A DNA stretch of 64,000 nucleotides, from contig JAABSV010000012.1 of assembly GCA_011390165.1 (NCBI GenBank), forward strand, positions 1 to 64,000, in the 5' to 3' direction. The translations under genes were made by a program, and so were the position numbers. Numbering within the stretch: the stretch's first letter is position 1; the number at the start of each line of letters is the position of its first letter. The DNA comes from Desulfobulbaceae bacterium. GTDB taxonomy: Bacteria > Desulfobacterota > Desulfobulbia > Desulfobulbales > Desulfocapsaceae. Positions 1 through 10,573 of the stretch are shown here, one piece after another. The notes beneath the pieces are model-generated. The model was given only the letters and a program-made list of their open reading frames with translations. It had not been told where the DNA came from and made no database searches.

Positions 1-629
1 CTGTCGAATTGATCCTATGGCGAAGGTTCGTTTCTACCTGGTAATAGAGTGGGATATGTCTATTTTTTTGATTAATCATTTTTTACCTCACTAGTACAAT
101 GTTATTATGTCATAAACTTATTACATTATAATATTTGCTTTTGCAATTCTTTTTTATGATACGTTATTTTTTCATTTATTCCTCTAAGATACTGTTATAA
201 ATATCAAAAAATATTTTGTGTTTAAAAAATTGTTTCAAAGTTTTTGTCACTGAAATAAAAAAATAGTCAGGATATGCTCTGCGGAGATCACATGCTCCAT
301 GTCTAGACAAAACTCTTGAGTTCTGAGAGTTCTCTGGATGGATTTCCACAGCGGCGCAACCGATTGACCTGGCGACATCGCTTTTGTCCTGGATATATGG
401 CTCCTAGGGGATGCCAAGCCAGTGATAATCTATGTTCAAGAGAAGTATTCAGATGGTTGTCGACCAAATACGTGCTGGCTTGAAATCGACAAAGCAAGCT
501 GGGACTACAGCAAGAGAATCTGGAGATTCGCCAACGAAGTTTGCAAGATTCTCATCAAATTGTTTGGAACGACGGGGCAGATGAGGGAGCAATCCCATTT
601 CTTTTCAAGGAAACCGGTCTACTCGACCG
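1..629. other. A/T-rich left end without a recognisable gene
   Basis: The first ~280 bases are dominated by A and T, in sharp contrast to the G/C-rich genes that follow; 280-620 is intermediate. I see no convincing gene. A short open frame at 432-584 (50 codons, plus strand) lacks a ribosome binding site and resembles nothing I recognise. A frame open at the left edge ends at 92-94 and could be the tail of a gene outside the window, but is too short to judge. The composition suggests either a long regulatory spacer or the remnant of transferred DNA. Confidence 0.4.
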
Positions 630-1988
630 TCATTGCACACATCCCGGGAGAGAAGAAAAGGGTTCCGCCAACTCCGCCTGCCAGGTGCTCAGGGCGGCGA
701 GGGCTATCTTGGCCCGCTCTTCGCCGCGGAATTTTTTCTGTACCTTTCTGGTCCAGGGGGGGAAGAGGCCAAAGTTGATGTTGGAGGGCTGGAAGCTGTG
801 GGGATCGCTGTCGGTGAGGTGGCGAACCAGCGCGCCGAGAGCGGTTGTTGCCGGCGGCACCACCACTTCGGCACCGCCGGCCAGTCGGGCGGCATTGATC
901 CCGGCCAAAAGACCCATGGCGGCCGATTCGACGTACCCTTCCACCCCGGAAAGCTGGCCGGCCAGGAGGAGGTCGGGGCGGGTCCGGAACTGCAGGGTCG
1001 GGGTGAGGAGTTCCGGGGCGAGGACGAAGGTGTTGCGGTGGATCGAACCGAGGCGGGCAAACTCGGCCCGCTCCATCCCCGGGATCATCCGGAAGATCCG
1101 CTGCTGCTCCGGGTAGGTCAGTTTGGTCTGAAAGCCGACCATGTTGCAGGTGCTTTCCTGTCGGTTTTCAAAGCGCAGTTGGACCACCGCATGCGGCTCG
1201 CGGCCGCTTTTCGGGTCGGCCAGCCCCACCGGTTTCATCGGCCCGAAGCGCAGGGTTTCCTCACCGCGGCCGCAGAGGACCTCCACCGGCAGACAGCCTT
1301 CAAAGTATTTCGCCTCTTCAAAGGGCTTCAGCGGCATGCAGCGCCCGGCCGCCAGGGCTTCGATGAAGCGGTGGTACTGCTCCCGGTCCAGCGGGCAGTT
1401 GAGGTAGTCGCCGGGACCGTCATCGTAGCGTGACTTGCGGTAGACCAGCGCCATGTCCAGCGAGTCGGTATAGACGATCGGGGCGATGGCGTCGTAGAAG
1501 GCGAGCCGTTCCCGGCCGGTGAGTTCGGCCAGGGCGTCGGCCAGATGGGCGGTGGTGAGGGGGCCGGTGGCGAGGATGGTGGGCAGGCTGCCGGGGGGCG
1601 GTATCGCCCGCACCTCCTGGCGGATCAGTTCAAGACCTGGATGGTCAATGAGGGAGGCGGTGACCCGGGCGGCAAACTGCTCGCGGTCGACGGCCAGGGC
1701 CTTGCCGGCCGGTACCGCGGTCTCGTCGGCCACCGCCATGAGGAGTGACTGGCAGCGGCGCATCTCTTCCTTCAAGAGCCCCACCGCCGAGCCGAGGCCG
1801 TTGGCCCGGAAGGAGTTGGAGCAGACCAGTTCGGCCAGCTGTGGGGAGTGGTGGGCGGGGCTGTACTGCCCCGGCTTCATCTCGAAAAGGCGCACCCGCC
1901 AGCCGCGGCGGAGCAACTGCCAGGCGGCCTCGCAACCGGCCAGCCCGCCGCCGATGATGGCTATTGCCTCACTTGTCGGCTGGTTCAT
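630..1988 (-). CDS. trmFO: Methylenetetrahydrofolate--tRNA-(uracil-5-)-methyltransferase TrmFO
   Basis: A flavoprotein of 452 residues that forms 5-methyluridine at position 54 of tRNA using methylenetetrahydrofolate and reduced FAD, in the cytoplasm. The N-terminus has the dinucleotide-binding glycine motif GGGLAG (residues 13-18), followed by the family blocks FEMKP and [11 protein letters not shown], and the C-terminal half has the NINFGLFPP block. Length is normal for the family (~440). The ATG at 1986-1988 was chosen because it directly precedes the flavin-binding strand and overlaps the stop of the upstream MFS gene by four bases, which implies translational coupling. It is the last gene of the mutL-led minus-strand cluster. 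Recognition by sequence is firm. Confidence 0.93.
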   Translation of the reverse strand: MNQPTSEAIAIIGGGLAGCEAAWQLLRRGWRVRLFEMKPGQYSPAHHSPQLAELVCSNSFRANGLGSAVGLLKEEMRRCQSLLMAVADETAVPAGKALAVDREQFAARVTASLIDHPGLELIRQEVRAIPPPGSLPTILATGPLTTAHLADALAELTGRERLAFYDAIAPIVYTDSLDMALVYRKSRYDDGPGDYLNCPLDREQYHRFIEALAAGRCMPLKPFEEAKYFEGCLPVEVLCGRGEETLRFGPMKPVGLADPKSGREPHAVVQLRFENRQESTCNMVGFQTKLTYPEQQRIFRMIPGMERAEFARLGSIHRNTFVLAPELLTPTLQFRTRPDLLLAGQLSGVEGYVESAAMGLLAGINAARLAGGAEVVVPPATTALGALVRHLTDSDPHSFQPSNINFGLFPPWTRKVQKKFRGEERAKIALAALSTWQAELAEPFSSLPGCVQ

Positions 1989-3250
1989 CTCGGTTCCCTG
2001 TCTGTCTGCTCTGTGGAGAGTGGTCCGGTTGTGGGCCCGGGTGGGAGTATGCGGCTGCCCCACAGATAGAAGAGGAGGCCGCCGGCTTGGAGGGTGGCCA
2101 CCAGGGCGAACCCGGCCCGGAAACCGCCGGCAGGCAGCCCCCCGTCCGGTCCACTGCCGGCGACATCGATGATCACCCCGATCAGCCACTGGCCGCAGAA
2201 GGCGGCAATGAAGACGAGGAGGTTGAGGGCGGTGTTGACCCGGCCGGACAGTTGGAGGGGGAAGGTGAGGGTCAGGGCGGAGTAGGCGATGATCCCGGCG
2301 GTGCCGAAAAAGCCGAAGGCCAGCCAGAGGGGGAGGGCACCGGGCCAGGGGCCGAAGAAGAGGAGCAGCTGGGTGAAAAGGAAAAGGGCCATGGCGCCCA
2401 CCGCGAAATGGCCGACGGCGATTCCCCGCCGCTGCAGCAGGCTGATCAGGCTGCCGAGACCGATAAAGCCGGCAACCATCGCCGCCGCCACCCAGAAAAG
2501 GAGCGCCGCCACCCCGGCCCGGTCGAGACCGCCGACTGCACTCAACCAGGGTCCGGCCCACAGCCCCTGGATGGCCATGAAGGTCATCTGCGAGGCGGTG
2601 GTGAGGGGGGCCAGCCGCCAGAACACCCGACTGGTGAAGACCTGGCGGATACCGCCGAACTGCTCGGCCAGGCTTTCGCCGCTGCCGCTGCCCGGTTTTT
2701 CCGGGACGAGAAAAAAGATGAGCAGTGCCGCCAGGAAGGTGACCACGGCCAGAACGGTAAAGACCCCCCGCCAGTCGGTATGGAGCAGGGCCATCTCCAC
2801 CGGGGCGGTGGCCGCCAGGGCCCCCAGGCCGCCGGCGGCCATCTGCAGGCCGTAGATCAGGGGTAGTTTTTCCCGGGGAAACCAAAGGGTATAGGCCTTG
2901 AAGGCGGCCATCAGACAGGCGGATACCCCGAAACCGATGCCGGCCCGACCGACCACCAGGCCGGTAAGGGTCTCCGCCCGGGCAAAGAGGAGGGCGCCGA
3001 GGCTGGCAAAGAGGAGCAGGGCGGCCTCCACCCGGCGGGGGCCGAAGCGGTCGAGAAGGACCCCCAAAGGGAGTTGAAAGGCGGCGAAGGTGATGAAGTA
3101 GACGGCGGTGAGCATCCCCAGGGCGGAGGGGCCGACGGCGAGGTCGGTGAGCAGGTCGCCGGCGATTACCGCGTTCACCGCCCGGTACAGGTAGGAGAGG
3201 AAATAGCCGGCGGCAAAGGGAAGAAAGATGCGAAAGATCAGTTTTGGCAT
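1985..3250 (-). CDS. Major facilitator superfamily transporter
   Basis: A 421-residue integral inner-membrane protein with about 12 hydrophobic segments and the MFS loop motif [11 protein letters not shown] near residues 62-72. A hydrophilic break near residues 190-205 probably marks the central cytoplasmic loop between the six-helix halves. The substrate cannot be told from sequence; the overall look (N-terminal [18 protein letters not shown]) is like putative nitrate/nitrite or sugar-phosphate MFS antiporters, but I would not assign one. Its end overlaps trmFO by 4 bp, and 42 bp separate it from the 3D-domain lipoprotein gene upstream, so it is likely co-transcribed with mutL. Confidence 0.85.
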   Translation of the reverse strand: MPKLIFRIFLPFAAGYFLSYLYRAVNAVIAGDLLTDLAVGPSALGMLTAVYFITFAAFQLPLGVLLDRFGPRRVEAALLLFASLGALLFARAETLTGLVVGRAGIGFGVSACLMAAFKAYTLWFPREKLPLIYGLQMAAGGLGALAATAPVEMALLHTDWRGVFTVLAVVTFLAALLIFFLVPEKPGSGSGESLAEQFGGIRQVFTSRVFWRLAPLTTASQMTFMAIQGLWAGPWLSAVGGLDRAGVAALLFWVAAAMVAGFIGLGSLISLLQRRGIAVGHFAVGAMALFLFTQLLLFFGPWPGALPLWLAFGFFGTAGIIAYSALTLTFPLQLSGRVNTALNLLVFIAAFCGQWLIGVIIDVAGSGPDGGLPAGGFRAGFALVATLQAGGLLFYLWGSRILPPGPTTGPLSTEQTDREPR

Positions 3251-3292
3251 GGTGGCTTCAAGGGATAGTGGGTAGAGAGCCGCAGGGACCGC

Positions 3293-3861
3293 TCAGCGCG
3301 GCGGCCAGATTTCCACCGGCAGTTTCTGCCGCCCCCACTCCAGGGCCCTGGTGTGGGAACGGAAATAGAGATCAAGCCGGGTCGGTCCCTTGATCGCACT
3401 GCCCCGGTCCTCCACCACCCCCCAGCCATAGCCGGGCACCAGCATCCGGGTACCGAAGGGGTAGTAGTCGGTGTCGGCGGCGATGGTACCATCTTCGGGG
3501 AGAAAGAACCAGGGAAAGAAAAGCAGGCGGGGGGGGATGAGCCACGGCCGACGCAGGGAATCGAGGGAGAGAAGGCCCGGCTGGACCTGTCGGGGGAAGG
3601 TGCCGCTGGCGGTGAGGCCACTGTAGGGGGCACCGGCCCGGGGGCCGCTGGCGATGGTGCGGTTCCAGAAGTCGAGGTAGAGCCAGTACCAGCTTCCCCG
3701 TTGCCAGTTGCAGCAACTGCCGCAGCCGCAGTAGGCGGTCACCTCCATCACCCTGGTCAGCGGTGGCCGGGCGCAGCCCGCCAGCTGCCCGAAGAGGAGG
3801 AGAAGCAGGAGGAGTTGGAGGAGGCGGAGGAGGCGGAGGAGGGTGGCTGGGATGCCGCCGG

Positions 3862-3880
<19 letters not shown>
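3293..3880 (-). CDS. 3D-domain lipoprotein (putative cell-wall hydrolase)
   Basis: A 195-residue protein. The very leucine-rich signal peptide ends in a lipobox LAGC (Cys36), so the product should be a lipid-anchored envelope protein. The mature part has the 3D (triple Asp) domain seen in MltA- and YabE-like lytic enzymes: VTAYCGCGSCC, GLTASGTF, FGTRM, VEDRGSAIKG and LDLYF supply the conserved aspartates. The start at 3880 was preferred over an in-frame start 54 bases upstream because an AGGAGG site lies just ahead of it and a lipoprotein signal then begins correctly; it overlaps the end of mutL by 19 bases. The signal sequence is encoded by a GGA/GGC-rich purine tract (about 3780-3845). Enzyme activity is inferred from the fold only. 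Confidence 0.8.
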
Positions 3881-5919
<2,039 letters not shown>

Positions 5920-6030
5920 CGCTTCGGTCTTTCCAGTTGCGTGGTGGCGGTCAGATGGTACAGTGCGGCAGCTCACCCTGTCGCACCTGCTGCCGGACAA
6001 GGTGCCAATCTTACCACGAGTGTTCGCACA

Positions 6031-7896
6031 GTGCCATCCCCTAAACCAGCAACAACCGGCCCGGTCCGGGTCCGCCGCCGGGTCTACGGCGAGAGGCATA
6101 TCGCCCTCTTTCTCATCCTCGTCTGCCTGCTGCAGACCGCCTTTCTCGGCGGACTGCTCACCTTTTATCTCAGCCTGGGCATTCCCGATCTGCGCAGTGT
6201 CGCCCGCTACCAGCCTCCCCAGGCGAGCTATATCTATGACCGCCATGGCCAGGTGGTGGAACGGATCTTTCAGGAGCACCGCCGGGTGGTACCGCTCAAG
6301 GGGATGGCGGCACATCTGCCCCAGGCCTTTATCGCCGCCGAGGATGGCCGCTTCTTCGAGCACCCGGGCCTCGACCTCCTCTCGGTGCTGCGGGCGGCAG
6401 TGAACAATTTCCGCGACGGGGCGAAAAGCCAGGGGGGGTCGACCATCACCCAGCAGGTGGCCAAAGCCCTCCTCCTCTCTCCGGAGAAGAGCTATCTGCG
6501 CAAATTCAAGGAGGCGATCCTCGCCTACCGGATCGACCGCCTGCTCAGCAAGGAGGAGATCCTCTACATCTACCTCAACGAGATCTATCTCGGCGAGGGA
6601 ACATATGGGGTGGAGGCGGCGTCCCAGGTCTATTTCGGCAAGAGCGCCGCCAGTCTCACCCTGGCCGAAGCGGCCCTCCTCGCCGGCCTGCCCCAGGCAC
6701 CGAGCCGCTACGCCCTCTTCTCCCACCTCGACCGGGCGGTGGAGCGGCAGAAGTACGTCCTCAACCGGATGGCCGCCGATGGCCACATCACCCCCCAGGC
6801 GGCCCAGCGGGCCTTTGCTGAAAAGATCCGCCTGAACAGCCGGGGGACGGCCACGGTGGACGACTACGGCTACTATCTGGCGGCGGTGAAAAGAGAGGCC
6901 CGGGCGATGCTCAACCGGCCGCTGCAGAGCGCCGGGGCGAGCATCTACAGCCATCTCGACCCGTTGGCCCAGCAGCAGGCGGGGGCGGCCGTCCGCCGGG
7001 GCGTCCAGGCCAGCCTTGGCCGGCAGAGCGTGCGCGGCGGGGTAAAGGCGACGCCGGAGGCGGCCCTGGTATGCATCGAAACGGCCAGCGCCAGGGTTCG
7101 GGCGATGAGCGGCGGCACCTCTTTTGCCAAAACCCCCTTCGACCGGGCCTCCCAAGCGCGCCGGCCGGCCGGCTCCACCTTCAAACCCTTTGTCTACGCC
7201 ACCGCTCTGCAGATTGGCTGGCAGCCGCAGTCGGCCATCGACGACAGCCCGATCACCATCACCGGTCGGGGCGGCAAGGTCTGGCGGCCGAAAAACTATG
7301 GCAACCGCTACCACGGTTCGACCACCCTTGCCGAGGCCCTGGCCCACTCGCTGAATGGGGCGACCGTCCGTCTGCTCCAGCAGGTCGGCTACCGCGAGGT
7401 GCACCAGCTGGCCCGGCGGGCCGGTTTCAGCGGCACCCTGCCCCCCGATCTCTCCCTGGCCCTCGGCTCGGCCGACGTCAGCCTGCTGGAAATGGCCGCC
7501 GCCTACACCATCTTTGCCGGCGATGGACGGTACCGGCCACCGGTCCTGATCGACCGGCTGGTCACCGCTGAAGGGCAGACCCTCCAGCCGGGCCGGCAAA
7601 GCGGTGGCGAAAAGGTGCTCGACCAGGCGGTACTGCGCGGCATGCAAGGGATGCTTGCCGGTGTGGTCAGTGGCGGCACCGGCCGGGTAGTGGCCGATGT
7701 CCCGGGCGTCCGGGGCGGCAAGACCGGCACCAGTGACGACAACCGCGACGCCTGGTTTATCGGCTATGACCAGCGCCACACCGTCGGGGTCTGGGTCGGC
7801 AACGACCAGAACCAGCCCCTGGGCGACAGCGAGAGCGGTGGTGGCGCGGCGGCGCCGATCTGGCGCGACTTCCTGCTGGCCATCCGGACGCCCTGA
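6031..7896 (+). CDS. Class A penicillin-binding protein (PBP1A-type)
   Basis: A 621-residue bifunctional peptidoglycan synthase. A single membrane anchor (about residues 24-46) is followed by a GT51 glycosyltransferase domain with AAEDGRFFEHPG (catalytic Glu104) and GGSTITQQVAK, and a transpeptidase domain with SxxK (Ser382-Lys385), SLN (440-442) and KTG (564-566). It polymerises lipid II and cross-links peptides at the outer face of the inner membrane. Open frame extends upstream into the antisense of mutL, so the start is uncertain; GTG at 6031 is chosen because it precedes the basic juxtamembrane segment, but no strong ribosome binding site is visible. Compact compared with E. coli PBP1A (~850 residues). 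Transcribed divergently from mutL. Confidence 0.9.
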   Translation: MPSPKPATTGPVRVRRRVYGERHIALFLILVCLLQTAFLGGLLTFYLSLGIPDLRSVARYQPPQASYIYDRHGQVVERIFQEHRRVVPLKGMAAHLPQAFIAAEDGRFFEHPGLDLLSVLRAAVNNFRDGAKSQGGSTITQQVAKALLLSPEKSYLRKFKEAILAYRIDRLLSKEEILYIYLNEIYLGEGTYGVEAASQVYFGKSAASLTLAEAALLAGLPQAPSRYALFSHLDRAVERQKYVLNRMAADGHITPQAAQRAFAEKIRLNSRGTATVDDYGYYLAAVKREARAMLNRPLQSAGASIYSHLDPLAQQQAGAAVRRGVQASLGRQSVRGGVKATPEAALVCIETASARVRAMSGGTSFAKTPFDRASQARRPAGSTFKPFVYATALQIGWQPQSAIDDSPITITGRGGKVWRPKNYGNRYHGSTTLAEALAHSLNGATVRLLQQVGYREVHQLARRAGFSGTLPPDLSLALGSADVSLLEMAAAYTIFAGDGRYRPPVLIDRLVTAEGQTLQPGRQSGGEKVLDQAVLRGMQGMLAGVVSGGTGRVVADVPGVRGGKTGTSDDNRDAWFIGYDQRHTVGVWVGNDQNQPLGDSESGGGAAAPIWRDFLLAIRTP

Positions 7897-7973
7897 ATTG
7901 CCTGGAGCACCCCGGGAGCAGCAGGGCCGCCTACCCCAAGTGACTTTTCCTTGGCCGACAGCCGGTGGCGAGG

Positions 7974-8002
7974 TTGCTTTTCGGGCTTGCCATCGGTATA
8001 GT
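7974..8002 (+). promoter_or_regulatory. Predicted sigma-70-type promoter of the aap cluster
   Basis: TTGCTT (7974-7979) and TATAGT (7997-8002) are separated by exactly 17 bases; the -10 box matches the consensus at five of six positions. Transcription would start near 8009 and give a leader of roughly 190 nt before aapJ. Confidence 0.5.
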
Positions 8003-8008
8003 GGGGAG

Positions 8009-8196
8009 CCAGTCCCGGGGTAGGGAGAGTTACTCCCCTCCAGGGTTGGGGATGGCCCCCTTGCCGCCCCCTGCGACCATCCGCTCGGCCGCCTTGGCCT
8101 GAAGATGGGGCGGAGATGTCGGGCAAGCAGGTGGCAACGGGTAGCGATTACTACCGGTACCCCTCACAACTAACTGTATAACCAAGGAGAGTTTCC
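8009..8196 (+). promoter_or_regulatory. Structured 5' leader of aapJ
   Basis: This stretch has no gene but several nested complementary segments: GGGAG/CTCCC (8023-8027 with 8033-8037), CCGCCCC plus ATC (8064-8070, 8079-8081) with GATGGGGCGG (8104-8113) enclosing a GGCC/GGCC hairpin (8087-8099), GGTAG/CTACC (8140-8155), and a possible closing pair GGGGTA/TACCCC (8017-8022 with 8158-8163). It ends with a good ribosome binding site (AAGGAGAG) before the ATG at 8197. It may be an attenuator or ligand-sensing leader, but it matches no riboswitch consensus I know. Confidence 0.4.
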
Positions 8197-9222
8197 ATGC
8201 AAGCCAAGCAAACAGTACGCGCAGCAGTCGCCTCGGCGGTGGTTGGCATTCTTGCCGCCGGCAACCTTTTTGCCGCCACCCTCGATGCAGTGAAGGAGAA
8301 GGGCTACGTTAACGCCGGCGTCTCCGGCAAGGTGATCGGCTTCTCGGCCCCGGACGCCAAGGGGGTGTGGGCCGGGATGGATGTCGATTTCGCCCGGGCA
8401 GTGGCGGCAGCGATCTTTGACGACCCGGAAAAGGCCCGTTTCACCCCGGTGGCCTTCAAGGAGGCCTTCACCGCCCTGCAGTCCGGTGAGATCGATATCC
8501 TCGCCCGCAACACCACCTGGACCTACTCGCGTGACACCAAACTCGGCCTGGAGTTTGTCGGCACCCTCTTTTATGACGGCCAGGGTTTTCTCGTCCACAA
8601 CAAGCTCGGGGTGAAGAGTGCCCTCGAACTGGACGGCGCCAGTATCTGCACCCAGTCCGGGACCACCACCGAACTGAACCTTTCCGACTACTTCGCCAGC
8701 AAGGGGATGACCTTCAAACCGGTGGTCTACGAGAGCGCCGACGAGGCGACGGTGATCTACGACAGCGGCCGCTGTGACGTCTACACCACCGATGCTTCCG
8801 CCCTGGCCGCCCGCCGGGCCATTCTCGCCAACCCCAAAGACCACACCATTCTGCCGGAGATCATCTCCAAGGAACCCCTCGGCCCGGCCGTCCGCCAGGG
8901 TGACCAGCAGTGGAGCGATATCGTCCGCTGGACCCTTTTTGCCCTGATCACCGCCGAAGAGCTGGGCATCACCTCGGCCAACGTCGATGAGATGCGCAAC
9001 TCCGCCAACCCCTCGGTGCAGCGCTTTCTCGGCACCTCCGAAGACATGGGCCAGTTCATGGGCCTGACTGCCGACTGGGCCTACCGGATCGTCAAGCATG
9101 TCGGCAACTACGCAGAGATGTACAACCGCAATGTCGGTCCCGACACCGCCATCGGCCTCGCCCGTGGGGTGAATGCCCTGTGGACTGACGGTGGCCTGAT
9201 GTATGCTCCTCCCGTTCGCTAG
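8197..9222 (+). CDS. aapJ: General L-amino-acid ABC transporter, periplasmic binding protein (AapJ/BztA type)
   Basis: A 341-residue solute-binding protein with a Sec signal peptide ending about residue 26 (NLFA-ATL). The mature protein follows the AapJ/BztA pattern closely: DAVKEKGYVNAGVSG at the N-terminus, GMDVDFARAVAAAIF, and the ARNTTWT segment typical of this subfamily. It would capture amino acids, in characterised relatives mainly acidic and polar ones, and deliver them to AapQM. Start supported by AAGGAGAG. First gene of aapJQMP. The 136-bp gap to aapQ holds an inverted repeat (CCGCCGGT at 9284-9291 with ACCGGCGG at 9324-9331), which could limit expression of the downstream genes relative to the binding protein. 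Confidence 0.92.
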   Translation: MQAKQTVRAAVASAVVGILAAGNLFAATLDAVKEKGYVNAGVSGKVIGFSAPDAKGVWAGMDVDFARAVAAAIFDDPEKARFTPVAFKEAFTALQSGEIDILARNTTWTYSRDTKLGLEFVGTLFYDGQGFLVHNKLGVKSALELDGASICTQSGTTTELNLSDYFASKGMTFKPVVYESADEATVIYDSGRCDVYTTDASALAARRAILANPKDHTILPEIISKEPLGPAVRQGDQQWSDIVRWTLFALITAEELGITSANVDEMRNSANPSVQRFLGTSEDMGQFMGLTADWAYRIVKHVGNYAEMYNRNVGPDTAIGLARGVNALWTDGGLMYAPPVR

Positions 9223-9358
9223 TCAGGTTGGCTTAATGGCACGAGAGGTGTTCTGGAAAGACCTCCTCCGGGCAGCGGCTTGCCCGCCGGTGGCGGTAGT
9301 GTCGGTGTGCCGGCGCTCTTGCTACCGGCGGTGGCCCTGTTCCGGTTGATCCGGTCCG

Positions 9359-10564
9359 ATGCAGAGCGGTAGAGGCAAAGAGGCGAGAGGTGCCCCGGCC
9401 GGAACAGAGCGGGGCAGTCTCTTCAACGACGCCCGGGTCCGGGCCGTCATCGCCCAGGTGGTGGTGCTGCTGCTGCTGGTCGGGGCTGCCGCCTACTTCA
9501 GCTATAACGCCTACCAGAACCTCAGCCGGGCCGGAATCACCACCGGCTTCGGTTTCCTCAGCCAGCCGGCGGGTTTTGACGTCAGCCAGTCGCTCATCGC
9601 CTACTCCAGCAAAAGCACCTATGCCGATGCCCTGCTGGTGGGGATTCTCAACACCCTGCTGGTTTCCGTCCTGGGGATTATCGCCGCCACCATCCTCGGT
9701 TTCTTCCTTGGGGTGGTCCGCCTCTCGCCCAACTGGCTGGTGTCGAGGATGGCCGCCGCCTACACCGAGATCATCCGCAACATCCCGCTGCTTCTCCAGA
9801 TTCTCTTCTGGTACCTGGCGATTCTGACTCCCTTGCCGGGGCCACGCCAGGCCCTGCAGCTGAACGGCCTGCTCTTTCTCTGTAACCGTGGCCTGCTGCT
9901 GCCCAGACCGCTGCCGGCGGAAGGTTTTACCGCCACCGCCCTGACCCTGCTGCTGGTCGTTCTTCTCTGCCTTGCCCTGATATTCTGGAGCCGCCGGCAT
10001 CAGCAGCGCACCGGCCAGCGCTTTCCGGCATACTGGGTCTCCTTGGGGCTGCTTCTGGTGCTGCCTCCGGCGGTTTTCCTCCTCACCGGCTCGCCCCTCA
10101 GCTGGGAGGTGCCCAGGCTGAGCGGCTTCAACTTTGCCGGTGGCATCACCGTCCTTCCCGAATTGCTCGCCCTGTGGCTGGCCCTCAGCCTCTACACCGC
10201 CACCTTTATCGGCGAATATGTCCGCTCCGGGATCATGGCGGTGGACAAGGGGCAGCTCGAGGCGGCCCACGCCCTCGGCCACCGCCCCTGGATGACCTAC
10301 CGGCTGGTGGTGATTCCCCAGGCGATGCGGGTGGTCACCCCGCCGCTGATCAGCCAGTACCTCACCCTGGTGAAAAACTCCTCCCTGGCGGTGGTGATCG
10401 GCTACCCCGATCTGGTTCATGTCTTTGCCGGTACCGCTCTCAACCAGTCCGGCCAGGCGGTGGAGATCATCGCCATCACCATGGCAGTCTATCTGCTGAT
10501 CAGCCTGCTGATCTCCCTGGTGATGAACTGGTATAACAAGAAAGTCGCCCTGCGCGGCCTGTGA
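9359..10564 (+). CDS. aapQ: General L-amino-acid ABC transporter permease (AapQ type)
   Basis: A 401-residue inner-membrane permease of the His/Glu/Gln/Arg family. The conserved membrane-domain start TYADALLVGILNTLLVS, the IRNIPLLLQILFWYLAIL helix and the cytoplasmic EAA loop (EAAHALG followed by VIPQAMR) are all present; the EAA loop contacts the ATPase. As is usual for AapQ, a long extra region is inserted between the two conserved halves (about residues 155-270). The first in-frame ATG after a stop codon is at 9359; the ribosome binding site is weak, so expression may depend on readthrough from aapJ. Its stop codon directly abuts the next gene. Confidence 0.9.
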   Translation: MQSGRGKEARGAPAGTERGSLFNDARVRAVIAQVVVLLLLVGAAAYFSYNAYQNLSRAGITTGFGFLSQPAGFDVSQSLIAYSSKSTYADALLVGILNTLLVSVLGIIAATILGFFLGVVRLSPNWLVSRMAAAYTEIIRNIPLLLQILFWYLAILTPLPGPRQALQLNGLLFLCNRGLLLPRPLPAEGFTATALTLLLVVLLCLALIFWSRRHQQRTGQRFPAYWVSLGLLLVLPPAVFLLTGSPLSWEVPRLSGFNFAGGITVLPELLALWLALSLYTATFIGEYVRSGIMAVDKGQLEAAHALGHRPWMTYRLVVIPQAMRVVTPPLISQYLTLVKNSSLAVVIGYPDLVHVFAGTALNQSGQAVEIIAITMAVYLLISLLISLVMNWYNKKVALRGL

Positions 10565-10573
10565 GTGGGGAGC

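Noticed and set aside
2-94. Possible tail of a gene entering from the left edge
   Set aside because: Only ~30 codons, no family resemblance, A/T-rich with hydrophobic filler; too short to support.
303-497. 64-codon minus-strand frame
   Set aside because: No ribosome binding site or recognisable domain, and the composition is atypical; not supported as a gene.
8131-8165. Resemblance of the aapJ leader end to a GEMM (cyclic-di-GMP) riboswitch
   Set aside because: Only a GGTAGCG-like piece fits; the conserved GCACAGGGCAAACC and ACGCAAAGCC segments are absent.
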